DNA of 64,000 nt. It comes from Apium graveolens. Taxonomy: Eukaryota > Streptophyta > Magnoliopsida > Apiales > Apiaceae. The stretch spans positions 313,413,666 to 313,477,665 of the forward strand of contig NC_133648.1 of the NCBI RefSeq assembly GCF_009905375.1, in the 5' to 3' direction. Below are positions 34,146-45,700 of the stretch, piece after piece. The notes beneath the pieces are model-generated. The model saw only the letters and a list, made by a program, of their open reading frames with translations. It did not search any database and was not told the origin of the DNA. The stretch's first letter is position 1; every line of letters begins with the position of its first letter. The position numbers were made by a program, and so were the translations under genes.

Positions 34146-36500
34146 ATGTCTCAATATCACGATGGAGGTTTTTACGATGGAAGTTCTGAAGAAGCACCGT
34201 GGAACGACGCAAGGGCAGGAGAGGTCTTCGCCACAACCGAGCGGCTCAGGCGCCTGGAAAAGCACCCATGACAGACAGGGATATCTCGGCCGGCCATGGC
34301 CACACTGAAAGAGGGCGTGTACCGATAACCCCACGACGCCTGGACTATTCTAATGACACGTCCCCGATCATTGAGCTAGTGGAAGAAGATGCTGACGGAC
34401 GGGAAATTCTGCGAACAGATAACCGGGGAGCCACCCATCCACACCGCTCTGGACGTAGTCTCGAGGAACGCCGGCAAGCGGAGTCAATGCCGGAGAATCA
34501 GCCACGAGGCTTCGCAGCTCTGAAAGATCGCTTGGGGATTCGCTTGGGCGATGACGATTTGAGAATGGTGTTACTTGAATGGCAGAGAGAAGCTGATCGC
34601 GGAGATGTGACGCCCCATGATACAACGCGTGTGCCCCTGAATTCCCAGGAAAATCGGGAGCGGCACCGCGATCCAACGCGTGTGCCCCTGAATTCCCAGG
34701 AAAATCGGGAGCGGCACCGCGATCCAACGCGTGTGCCCCCGAATCCCCAGGAAAATCAGGAGCGGCACCGCGATCATGAGAGAGCTCCTCCCCGCAGATC
34801 GCTGGATTGATATGGACGTGGGTATGGAAACGATCGATGGAGAAGGCCTCAATGGAGAGGAAGAGGTGGAGGCCGAGGCAGATATTTAGACGGATACCGT
34901 CGTGGCAATTACCGCGGACACCTTGATTTCCGCCGGAATAACCAAGCAGATGGCTATGATTATGTGGAACATGCTGATCCCAGGAATATAGAAAACTATG
35001 ACCATGGTACGGTTCGAGGCCGCGACCAAGGTGGGGAAGAGAATCAAGGGAGAAATCAAGAACGAAATCCTGAAATAATTGTAATACCTGAAGACGCCCA
35101 GAATACAAACCAGCAGCAAGCCCCTCCCGGGGGGAATCAAGTGGAAATACCTCCATTGCAACCCCAAGGTCCACAGCCTCAAATGCAGACCATTCCCGGC
35201 GTGGGAACTTTCAATGTAGGAGATTTAAAAAGGCTACTTAACCACCTCGAAGGCAGGGTGACGGCTACAGCTGAAATCCCTTCCCCATTCTCGACGGCAG
35301 TAAGGGATGCACAATTGCCGGCCGGGTATCGCAACACTACCAGCGATCTCCGTTTCCACGGAAACTCAGATCCGGTGGAATTCTGGGTCGTTTTAATATA
35401 GAGATGGATGTGTACCAAGTTCCGGACTTGGCTCGATGTCGTCTCTTGGCGGCAATCTTTAGAGAAAGTGCCCAGTAGTGGTTTCAAAAGCTCGGGCCAG
35501 GGGTGATCACCTCGTGGGATCAGATGAAGAATTTGTTCTTAACTAAGTTCCAAGCAGCGCTGAGATATGCCCCCTCTGTCACAACTCTTGCCAATGTTAG
35601 GCAAAGGGAAAATGAAAGCTTGACATCGTACTTCAAAAGGTTCAACGCCGAATCTACTAGCGTGAGGGGGGGGGGCATCAGACGAAGCTTTAAAAAGCTT
35701 CCTGATCGCAGGATTAGGGGTTGGATCAGATTTTTGGAAGCACTTGCAAGGGAAAGATCCGGCCACTCTAGCGGATGTCTTCGCTTTGGCAGAATCTTTT
35801 AAAGCCATAGAACAATCTTTGGCAGAAGTACAACCAACCTTACAGTCGAGTCAGAGAAATAAAGGAAGGAAGAGGGACAGGTCTCCAAGCCCAAGATACC
35901 GAAGGGATAGTCGAAGCCCAGACCGGGTAAATATAGCAAGCACAAGGAGGGGATGGGGCCCTCCCTCAAACTATGACTACAAGACGAGCCGGTACACGCC
36001 TTTGGTTGCATCTATCGATCATATCTACGAGGTAAATAGAAATAAAGGGCTATTTAGAAAATCTGAAGCCTTATCATCATGGCAAAGCAAAGACAAGAAA
36101 AAATATTGCAAATACCATGAATCATCTGGACATAACACGCATGAGTGCCGACATTTAAAAGACGAAATCGAAGCGCTTATCAAGGAAGGATACCTCGGAG
36201 AATGGGTAGTCAAGGAAGTAAGGAAACACAAGGATGACAGAACAAGGGAAGAGGAAAGACGAGCCCCACGCGGGACAAACAATGATACCCTGGAGGAAAA
36301 TAAATTTATCAGAGATGGCAGTATCCGAACAATCTACGGGGGAGATCCCGGAATGGAATGCAGCAACCGAGCCTTGGCAAAATACGCTAGGGAAGCCCGG
36401 TTCAGGCCTCTCACAGATATTCATAGGGTGGAAACCCAGCCACCCAAGGTGTTTAAGGGTGAGTCCATGGATATCACTTTCAGAGAAATAGATGCCTGAT
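34146..36500 (+). pseudogene. Gypsy gag, frameshifted
   Basis: The likely start is the ATG at 34146 (MSQYHDGGFYDG). The reading then needs jumps near 34260 (one base), near 35381 (one C lost in the FHGNSDPVEF region), and at 35666-35675 where a G run is too long. A TAG at about 35476-35478 stands in the AQQWFQ-type position. Recognisable parts are the retrotransposon gag domain (ITSWDQMKNLFLTKF, RQRENESLTSYFKRF), an Arg/Ser-rich stretch, and a CKYHESSGHNTHEC zinc-binding motif near 36108. The N-terminal half is Arg/Glu-rich and contains three 17-residue repeats. A TGA (36498-36500) precedes the protease. Confidence 0.88.
34624..34776 (+). repeat. Three tandem 51-bp units in gag
   Basis: Units at 34624-34674, 34675-34725 and 34726-34776 encode TRVPLNSQENRERHRDP three times. 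The first two are identical at the base level; the third has a few changes. They keep frame, so they lengthen the basic N-terminal part of gag. Confidence 0.93.
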
Positions 36501-39500
36501 GGGTACATCACCCACACAATGATGTGTTGGTTATTTCCATCCAAATCGGAACAAAGAATGTCCATAGAGCCTTCGTGGATGATGGAAGCTCAGCAAACAT
36601 CCTCTATTACAGCACCTTCAAAAAGATGGGACTGCCTGATCAGGATATGTCGGGGGAAGACTCGTGGGTCTACGGTTTTTCAGGTACAGGAGTTAGAGTC
36701 ATGGGGTCGATTCGACTCCCATGTACACTGGGGGAAAGCCCATTGACGGTAACAAAGATGCTTGAATTTAAGGTCCTGAATCAGGAATCGTCCCACAACG
36801 TGTTATTGGGACGACCTTTTCTGCGGGAAATGAGAGTCATCACTTCAATTCATCACCTAACTATCAAATTTCCAACGCTGAATGAAGTGGGAAGTATCAG
36901 GGGTTCCCAATATGACTCACGGGAGTGCTGCAGGCAAGCAATGAAAGGTTTCAGAAAAGGCTCCCACGCCGATGATACTCCGGACATGGATCGGGAGAAA
37001 AGTGTTGAGCAACCAACCGAGGAAATCCGAGTCCACTATTATGTTGAGCAAGAAGAAGAACATCCCTCTGAGTTGCCCTCGACAATGTTGTACTTGGAAG
37101 ACACCATCAGAATTGAGATGTTGGAAGAAGAAGAAGAGGCGATGGATACCATAGTCCAAGCAGATTTCCATGGGGAACGTTGGGTATGAAGATTTGATGT
37201 CTTGCAAAGCCTCGAGCAGGGTGATGCCATTCCTCTTGCAGGAGCACCCTCGCCCGCGAAACATATTGAAAAAATTGATGACTCTACTACGCAAGGCACA
37301 CCTACTGAAGGGGATGCACCCTCTCCACAAAGCCAGGAGATCTATAATCCCCTTGACTTGGATCCCCGGATACCAATACCGACGGAAAAGATGGGGCCAG
37401 CAGAAGATACGATCGAAATCCCCGTTGATGAAAAAGACCCGAGTAAGGTTCTGAGAATAGGGTCCCAATTGGCACCAAGATTAAAGGAAAGTCTTTCAAT
37501 ATTTCTGTTGGCAAACTTTGATGTATTTGCATGGAGCCATTCTGATATGGTGGGGATTGATCCAGAAATAATGTGCCACCGATTGAATATCGACCCCAAG
37601 CATAAAGGGGTTCGACAAAAATGAAGGGCCGTAAGTGGAGAAAGAGCTATAGCCCTAGCAGAAGAAGTAGAAAGGCTCCTAGATGTCGGACTAATTCGAG
37701 AATCTTTTTACCTAGAATGGCTAGCAAATCCGGTATTGGTAAAAAAGCCCAACGGCAAATGGAGAACGTGCGTGGACTTCACCGACTTAAATAAAGCATG
37801 CCCAAAAGATAGTTTTCCCCTACCAAGAATTGATCAGTTGGTCGACGCCACGGCGGGACATGCCCTGCTCAGCTTCATGGACGCATATTCCGGGTATAAC
37901 CAGATTCTTATGTATGAGCCTGACCAGGAGCACACCTCTTTCATCACTGATAGAGAGCTCTACTGCTATATCGGAATGCCATTTGGTCTGATCAACGCCG
38001 GTGCCACTTACCAAAGGTTGGTAAACAAAATGTTCAAGAAGTAGATTGGGAAGACTATGGAAGTTTATGTGGATGACATGCTCGTGAAATCGAAAAGGGC
38101 GGAAGACCACGTCGCCGACTTAACTGAAATATTCCATATCCTGAGAAAATATAGGATGAAACTAAACCCGCAGAAATGCGTGTTCGGCGTAGAGTCGGGA
38201 AAATTCTTGGGATTCATGGTCAATAACCGGGGAAATGAGGCCAACCCGGCAAAAATAAAAGCTCTGCTAGACATGAAATCTCCCACCAGTGTCAAACAGG
38301 TACAGAGTCTAACAGGAAGGATCGCGGCCCTGAATCAATTTGTGTCAAAGTCATCGGATAGGTGCAAAGAATTCTTCAAAGCAATCAAAGGGAGAGGGAA
38401 GGATTTTCTGTGGCCCCCTGATTGTGAAGAAGCTTTTCTGAAAATCAAAGAACAACTGGGAAATCCGCCGATGTTGGCCAAGCCAGAAGACGGAGAAACA
38501 TTAATTCTATATTTGGCGGTGTCAGAATATTCCGTCAGTGCCGTCTTGGTAAAGGAAGAAGCAAGCCACCAGTGGCCTGTATACTATGTAAGCAAAAGGT
38601 TGTTGGATGCGGAAACCAGATATACCAATATGGAAAAATTAGTGTACGCTCTTATTCTTGTGGCACGAAAGCTAAGACCGTATTTTCAGGCTCACCGAAT
38701 AGAAGTTCGCACCGCTTATCCGCTCCGACAAATTTTACATAAACCCGAATCGTCGGGAAGAATGTTAAAATGGGCCATAGAGCTAGGGCAATTCGATTTG
38801 GCATATTGTCCACGCACGGCAATCAAAGGACAAGCGCTGGCCGATTTCGTACTTGAGTTTGATGAAGAAATTGATGATAAGGCCATAGTGCCGGCAAAAC
38901 CAACCCCGCAAGAAAGTCATCAGGACGAAAAGAAGCAGGAACTCCCCCACCCGTGGTGGACATTACATGTGGACGGGGCCATAAACAACAGCGGGTCCGG
39001 TGCCGGGATAGTCTTGATCACTCCGGAGGGGCACCGCTTGATGAGTGCTATCCATTTCAAGTTTTATGCTACCAACAATGATGCTGAGTATGAAGCCTTG
39101 ATTAACGGTCGGAAGTTAGCTCTGGAGGCAGGGGCCGTGAATTTGATAGTTCGAAGTGATTCCGAATTAGTTGTCAATCAAGTCAACGGAGGATTCCAAG
39201 CCCGAGGACCGCGAACAGAGCTGTATATGAGATGTGCAAAATGCCTACTGGGAAAATTTTCAAGTGCCAGACTGGAAAGCGTTCCGCGAGAAGAGAATAG
39301 TAATGCGGACGCTTTGGCCAAGATGGGTTCACAGATGGACATCGTCAAACTTGGACAAATCCCCTTGGGAATCCAGGAAGTTCCAAGTATCCCAGAGGTG
39401 GAGGTGTTTCAAACGCAAGAAATCCTAAAAGAAAACTGGATGACCCCCATCCATAACTATATTCAGTCAGAGGCTGTACCGGAGGATAAACTACAGGCTC

Positions 39501-40671
39501 GACGTCTTCGATACCAAGCTGCAAAGTATGTCGAGTATGATGGGGTACTATACAAGAGAGGATTTAACCAGCCACTGTTACGTTGTGTGGACAGGGAAGA
39601 AGGAAATTATATTCTCAGAGAGGTGCATGAAGGGATTTGTGGCAATCACTCGGGGGGTGGTTCCTTGGCATTAAAAGCGCTCAGACAAGGGTACTATTGG
39701 CCGACTATGAGGGAAGCTACTTTCAATTTTGTCCGGGCTTGTGATCGTTGCCAACGGTTCGCCAACTATTCCAACATCCCGACGTCCACCATTACCTCAT
39801 TAACAAGTCCCTGGCCTTTCGTCATGTGGGGGATTGATCTCATTGGAGAGTTACCCAAAGCAAAGGGGGGTGTGAAATACGCCGTGGTAGCTGTGGACTA
39901 CTTCACCAAATGGGCAGAAGCCATGCCACTAGCCACGATCATGGCAAAGAAGATAAGAGATTTTGTGTTCAACTCCATAGTATGCAGGTTTGGTATCCCT
40001 TACAAGCTCATTTCAGACATTGGAAAACAATTTGATAGTAAGGAGTTAAGGAAGCTCTGTGAAGACTTAAAGATTAAAAAAGACTTCGCCGCGGTTTATC
40101 ATCCACAGAGTAATGGTCAGACAGAAGCCATAAAAAAAATCATAAAACATACCTTGAAGGCAAAGTTAGAAGAAAAGAAAGGGGATTGACCAGAAGAAAT
40201 GCCTATGGTCCTTTGGTCTTACAACACGACACCTAGGACGACCACAGGTGAAACCCCTTTTCTGCTGACCTACGGTATGAGGCCATGGTTCCCGTGGAGG
40301 TAGGAGCAGGATCTCTACAGAGAGATGTGTTCGTCGAGGAGAATGCAGAAGTTAACCAGAGGCTCCACTTGGATCTGTTAGATGAAGCCCGGGCAAATGC
40401 TCAATTGAAGCTCGCTGCATACCAACAGAGGGTCGCAAGGTATTTCAATAAAAAAGTAAAACCCATACCGTTCAAGGTTGGAGACCTCGTGTTGCGAAAG
40501 GTTATGCCTAACACTAAGATAGCTCAGCACGGGGTGCTTGGAGCTAATTGGGAAGGACCGTACAAAGTCAAAGCTATACTCTGGAAAGGGACCTATCGCT
40601 TAGAAGATCTAGATGGTAAACTTATTCCTCGAGCATGGAATGCAGAACATTTGCGGAAGTATTATCAGTAG
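36501..40671 (+). pseudogene. Gypsy pol: protease, RT, dual RNase H, integrase
   Basis: Protease: VDDGSSANILYY (near 36573). RT: from about 37640 (LVKKPNGKWRTCVDFTDLN, MPFGLINAGATYQRL) with YVDD at about 38069. First RNase H: KLVYALILVARKLRPYF region. Second RNase H: LHVDGAINNSGSGAGIVL, ATNNDAEYEAL, RSDSELVV. Integrase: HHCC zinc region (HEGICGNHSGGG, CDRCQRF), D (WGIDLIGELP), D (LISDIGKQFD, with Ile where Asn is usual) and E (SNGQTEA). Lesions: TGA at 36498 and about 37621, TAG at 38042, TGA at about 40187, and a one-base loss near 40279. The 40285-40671 frame keeps the C-terminal integrase region to the stop. Most stops stand at expected Arg, Gln or Trp codons. Confidence 0.9.
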
Positions 40672-41353
40672 GGTGTGGTTGTGCCCCCTTTATTTCCTTG
40701 TTTTAATTCTTATGTAATAGGCTAGTAGCAAATAAATTCCTCCTAGCCTCGGGGGTAGTACACATGACTGCGAACCTCAGAACTAGCAGAAGGAAGAAAT
40801 TTTTTTCAAATAATTTCCCCATAGAGCATAGTAGCCATGAGACTGGTGTAATTTACCCACTAGAGCGCATTATCAATAAAAGAGAAAAGTTACTTCAAAA
40901 GTTACTGTATTTGCTTAACATGAAAATTCTCACCTGAAAAATATCAATGGCGCGCCCTACAAAGAGGCGCGCCCTATCTGATAAACTCCTGCTTTATGAT
41001 CATGAAAGACATAGTAGAAGAAAATAAATGCCCATGGTCAATAAGGCGCGCCTATTGGACCAATAAGTTAACTAAAATATGGCAAAGGTATTAATGGAAA
41101 GAAACACAATGATAAACTTTGAGATCGCACAAAAACCTATAAGGGCGCGCCATATAGTAACACACTCCATGGAAATATATGGTTGCCAAGGGGAAAATCA
41201 AAGTGACTTAACAAATTTTTGAGTAAAGATGAAATTAACGAGTCATACATGCAAGAATAAAAGAGTAGCAGAAAGAACAAGTCATATAACTTTGCACAAC
41301 ATCAAAAGAGGGCTGGCTCCCCATAACTATTTGAAATTTAAAACTGTAAATGA
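40672..41353. other. Gypsy spacer between pol and antisense ORF, rich in GGCGCGCC
   Basis: No ORF. Exact GGCGCGCC lies at 40949, 40966, 41045 and 41144, and a fifth starts at 41358 just inside the antisense ORF. The surroundings are otherwise AT-rich, which makes these GC octamers stand out. Confidence 0.7.
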
Positions 41354-43269
41354 TTAAGGCGCGCCTTGGGACTGGTCTGTTGGAGGAATAGATTGGAGAG
41401 GGACAGTTGGATCAACTTCAGGCGCGTCCTTGGAGACTTCCTCTTGAGGCGCACCCTCTCCTTCTTCTTCTTCTTCCAATCCAAGCTCTACCCTCCTGGC
41501 CTTGATTTCAGTGGCATGCTCCTTTTTGAATTCCACCATCTCAGCAACAGTCTCCTCCCCAAACTTCTCAAAGGAATAGTCAGGATCATTGGCCACAAAG
41601 CCCACTCTGTAGAAGTGAAAACCATCGGAAAAAGCCTCATCAGATATCTCCCTCTTTTCATCAGTCCAGCCTAGCTTCTGTTGCTCCTCGAGATATTCAA
41701 TCCTCAAGTTGGCTGCACCCAGCTCAGTGTGGAGAGAGTTAGCCTTTTTGTTGGCAATCTCCAGCTGGGAAGTAAGATTGGCCACCTCATCCTTGAGAAA
41801 AGAAATCTCAGAATCCTTAGCTTTAATGTCCTTGGCATGAAGAAAGTCTTTATCTTTGAGGGTGTTCCTCAAAATGTTGTTATCCCCCTGCAGCCTCTTC
41901 AGGTGCGCCCCCTCCTCCAGTAGCTTATCCACCACTCGAGTGGAGTGGATAAACAATTGGCAAGATGCCTTTATTGAAGCACGAGCTGCGTCTCCCAAAT
42001 CCATGGCTTGCCATTGCTCCACTTCTTCATCTGAAACATGAAGAGAACCCATGGGGCCAAGAGCGTTCAGAGCAGCAGAAGAGATGGAAGGCGTGCCCTC
42101 TGTTTTTTGCCTCTTAGGCGCGCCCTGCTTTTCTGTGAGGTCGATGATGGGCCTCTTTTGAGCAGGTGCAGTTTGAGGGATGGAGGCAGAAGTTGGAACA
42201 GATGCCTGTGCAGCAGGAGCATCCTTCTTCGATTTGGGCCTAGGCTTATCACCAGGGCGCGCCCCAAAAGACTTAGGGATTCTTGGAGGAGCCATTTCTG
42301 CACAAGACATAAAGACATATTAGTTAAACATGACAGTCAAATATGTTGAACAATGCAGTAAATAGAAGCAATTGATAGAGACGACATTGATAAACATGAG
42401 TAAAATGCTACGCCTAGAGTAACCGGGCGCGTCTTAAAGACGCAGAAAGATAAAATGAACGAAAGTTTTTCTATCCGGTATGGCAATGAAAAGTTAACAA
42501 AAAGAAGTAAGATGCGCCAATAGTGAAAAGGCGCGCCCTTATATTCTACAGTTAATGAACCTGAAGGATCTTGGCCTTGTAGGGAGCCATCCTCTGTTTC
42601 TTCTTCTTCTTCTTCAGCTTCTTCTTCGCTGTCTAAATCGATAACACGAGAAACAGGGGCACCCTTCCTGAATTTTAAATATTTGCACTTCACTCCTACT
42701 TGATCAGAAAGGATTCCTACTCGCATCAAGTTGGCTCGAGTGACTAAGGTTTTTAGGTTCCACCTGTCAGAAGCCACTCTAAGGAGGGCTTCGGCTCATT
42801 TTTTGGGCTCGCCTTTAAGGGGTTTTGAAGCTGGTCTGTCTGAAAAAAGTATAAGGATGAGAAAAGAAAGCTAAAATATAGAAATAACACAAAGGAAAAA
42901 ATGAAAGGGCGCGCCCTTACTCGGTGACTTGTTGAATCTTATCCTTATTCTGGGAACGTCATACAGATAAAAGAAGTTCTCCTTCCAACCTTTCTCATGG
43001 CTAAGCTTGTCGGAGGAAAAACCCTTCTTGTTGTGCTGCTTGTCCACCACCAGATAGTAGTAGCCATGGTCAGATTTTCTTAGATTGAAAAAATAAGCAA
43101 CTTCTGCCATTGACGGTTGAGGGAAACCCAAGTCTATATAGAGGATAAACAGATCCAGGATAAACTTATAGCTGTTGGGAGATAGCTGAAGTGGGGCCAC
43201 ATCATACAGTTCTATCACTTCCCTAAGGTAGGGATGTAAGGGCGTGCCTATACCCAAAGATACCAGCTT
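41354..43269 (-). pseudogene. Antisense extra ORF of the Gypsy element (Transposase_28-like), three exons, N-terminus cut
   Basis: Read on the minus strand, with exons about 43269-42922, 42839-about 42560 and 42287-41354, and GT-AG borders (acceptors TTTTTTCAG at about 42840 and TTGTGCAG at about 42304). Exon 1 (PLHPYLREVIELYDVAPLQL, then LSPNSYKFILDLF) resembles the plant 'putative gypsy type transposon' domain (Transposase_28), despite that name not a proven transposase. Exon 2 has an acidic Glu run. Exon 3 is a coiled coil (KDSEISFLKDEVANLTSQLE) ending in QSQGAP-stop. A TGA where Trp is expected lies near 42798 in exon 2. The N-terminus is lost at the 43269 junction. GGCGCGCC in this frame reads Gly-Ala-Pro, so GAP recurs in the protein. 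Exon borders are inferred by eye. Confidence 0.7.
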
Positions 43270-43364
43270 GGGTAATTAAGTTATTTCAGCAAGTACCAAC
43301 AGACCGACTACCAAACTTTTAATAATATAGTATAGATAGATAGTATAGAAGATAGATAGATTAG
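43270..43364. repeat. Upstream flank of the Gypsy insertion, copy 2 (95 bp)
   Basis: Matches 32599-32693 with one visible substitution (T to C near the start) and also ends with ATTAG (43360-43364). It sits between the truncated antisense ORF and the second LTR, where a polypurine tract should be. Confidence 0.88.
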
Positions 43365-44766
43365 TGTTATGCCCAAAAATTGGTATAAATAATATTTAGA
43401 TTAAGATTAATAAAATGAGCAGAATTAAAAGAGAAGCGCTTGAAATCTAGGAAAAAGATGAAATTGACTTTCCATAAATAGAAGGGGCGCTCAAAGACCG
43501 CGTCCCGATTGACTGAAACTGAATTGACAGTTGTGATTATCCCGTATTAAAGGCGCACCCTCAAACAGGTGGAGGAGGCGTGCCCAATTATCGAGAAGAA
43601 GGAGAGAAATTTCTTAATTGAAACCTGTAGTGTAGTGAGCCTTAGGGCGCGCCTTGGACAAGGAAGGCTCCGTGGGCGGATTGTTTGGACATGATTGATT
43701 TGATAGACTTGCTCGTTGGCTTGGACAGAATTGGAGCGAGCCCTAAAGATGAATAGTTTTTGGCGCGCCCTATGATGTAGAATGATTTAAGAAGAGACCA
43801 AGGGCTGGTGACACAGGGCGGCGCCAACATGCAGAGATGTCAGGGCGCGCCCTCAACTTCTACTTGACATGTTAATGCAACTTTTATGTGCTGCTTGGAT
43901 GGGTTCTCTGGAAGACTCAAGGAAGATGGAGAATGTTATTACTAACCTATTTGATGTAGGTACTCTATTGAAGAACTCCTTCCTGTAGCATATCTACAGG
44001 AAAGGTGGTGTCCGTGGTCAGAGACCTCCAGGGGTATGCCTGGACAGAAGGCCTCCTCCTGTAGTCAATGGGTGTCCTCATTGGGGATGTGGGGTGAAAT
44101 CTGGTGTGTGCTTTGGGAGCTCTGTCTCTGTAGTCAACGGGTGTCCTCGTTGGGAGACTTTGGAGTATCCTGCACTTTGCACCCAAAAGTTTGGGATCAC
44201 TTGTCCTGTAATCTAGTAGGGGCTCCTTATCGGGGGACAAGGATGCGTCCAACATTTGGGGTGAATCACGGCTATACCTGCGTCCACGGACTAGAGAAAC
44301 AGCTGGTAGCGGAGGGTTATCCTTGGCCAGGGAGATGCCTCATCCGTGAAGTCTCGAAGCCGTGGACGAGCCTTGTGCCTTTGTGGTTGGGCCTCATCGG
44401 CGGACATTCCTAAAGCTAGTAGAAGACGGTTTCCAGTGGGTTTCCCATTGGGCCTCGGGATAAGAAATCTAAGCCCATTAGGTTTCTTGTTCCCCAAGAA
44501 CTACGTGGGCTTGATCCCCTATAAATAGGGGTACGTAGGCACATTGTAAGGGGTCAGAAGTGAGAGCACAAAGGAGCCACCACTAACCCTAAACAATCTC
44601 AGCCCCCAATAACCAACACCACCAAACACTGTTCATCTTTTCCGACGAGTACTGTTCATCGGATCCACCGACTACTGTTCACGTTTCCGATAAAGAACCG
44701 TCATCACAGATCTTGTTTCCGGCTACTAACCTCAAGTTTTGTTGTTCCCAAATTCCTCCGTCAACA
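43365..44766 (+). repeat. Gypsy LTR, second copy (1,402 bp), with ATTAG on both sides
   Basis: Same length and ends as the 5' LTR. ATTAG precedes it (43360-43364) and follows it (44767-44771), so taken alone it looks like a solo LTR at its original target. TATAAATA at 44520-44527. Exact GGCGCGCC at 43646, 43762 and 43844. Confidence 0.93.
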
Positions 44767-44771
44767 ATTAG

Positions 44772-45700
44772 TAAATAGATAATCAACATATATTAAAAAA
44801 AATTATCTTAATAGTTTTAGAGAAAGATTTGTTTTATTTGGAGAAACTAAAAAAGATAACATGTTTTACTTAAAAAGGTATATATTAAACGAATTGTCTA
44901 AAATATTTATACAGAAATAGTTGTTTTAGTTGTGAAAATAAAAAAGGCAACGTATTTTTACTTATAAGGGTAATTGGTTAGATATTAATTAAGTAAGGGT
45001 AATTGAGTAAAATATTTTTTTTAATAAAGGGAAATTATGTAATTGAAAGAAGGTCCGTGAAGTTTCGTATTTAATCTAATAATATAGATAGATAAATAAT
45101 TCGACTTCAAAAATCAGATAATTTTTTTTTTATTTTGTTTATGTAATTGAATGGTAAGATAATGATTATTTTAAGTATATTTGTCTTTACAATAATAGTA
45201 AAAATTATGTAAAACAAATATATACCGTGGACCCATAAAATATATTCGCAGCAACTACCGGTTAGAATTGCAGATGGTTTTGACTTTTGCAAGTGTTTTT
45301 TCATTGTCATAACGAAGAGGTTGTTGTTTTTGTCGAGGAATAAGGATATAAACAAAGTCTTTAAGTAAAACAATAATTAAATAAAATAAATAATTAAGTA
45401 GCTCAAAAAGGTAATTTATTAGTTATTAGTGGTTATAATATTATTATTTTATTTTATTAAATAAACTTGTCAGTGATATTTAGAGAAGTTGTTTTAATTG
45501 CGAGAAATAAAAAAAGATAATGTGTTATAGTTGAAAATGATATTTTTTTCTATTATAATTCGATTTCTAAAGCTAATAAAACTTTTAAGTAAAATAAGGG
45601 TAATTCAGTAAATTCAGCTTGTACCAAAAAATAGGTACCGTACCAAAACTTTCAATGTTTCGTCTTTTATATAATAGTAATATATATATATATATAGGGA
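44772..45700. repeat. Degenerate AT-rich repeat units of unknown class
   Basis: The block TTGTTTTAGTTG...GAAATAAAAAAGG-AACGTGTT occurs in decayed form near 44829, 44919 and 45486. The terminal block GGGTAATT..GTA..TTCAG to TAATAATATAGATAGATA occurs at 44996-45085 and 45598-45690, and also as the flank copies 32599-32693 and 43270-43364. This suggests the Gypsy element landed at the end of one unit of an older tandem or dispersed repeat. No coding region. Confidence 0.5.

Larger units (their letters stand above)
32694..43269 (+). mobile_element. Ty3/Gypsy retrotransposon, Tat lineage, 3' end missing
   Basis: A plus-strand element with 5' LTR, PBS, gag, protease, RT, two RNase H domains, integrase and an antisense extra ORF. 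RT before integrase defines Gypsy. The second RNase H and the antisense ORF 3' of pol place it in the Tat group (Grande/Retand-like, inference from domain order). Its own polypurine tract and 3' LTR are absent: at 43269 the antisense ORF is cut and joined to a second copy of the 5' flank. All sense-strand genes carry stops or frameshifts. Confidence 0.9.

Noticed and set aside
35666..35675. G run in Gypsy gag as a programmed frameshift site
   Set aside because: The element has many other random frameshifts, the run is not at a gag-pol border, and a too-long homopolymer is a common mutation or sequencing error.
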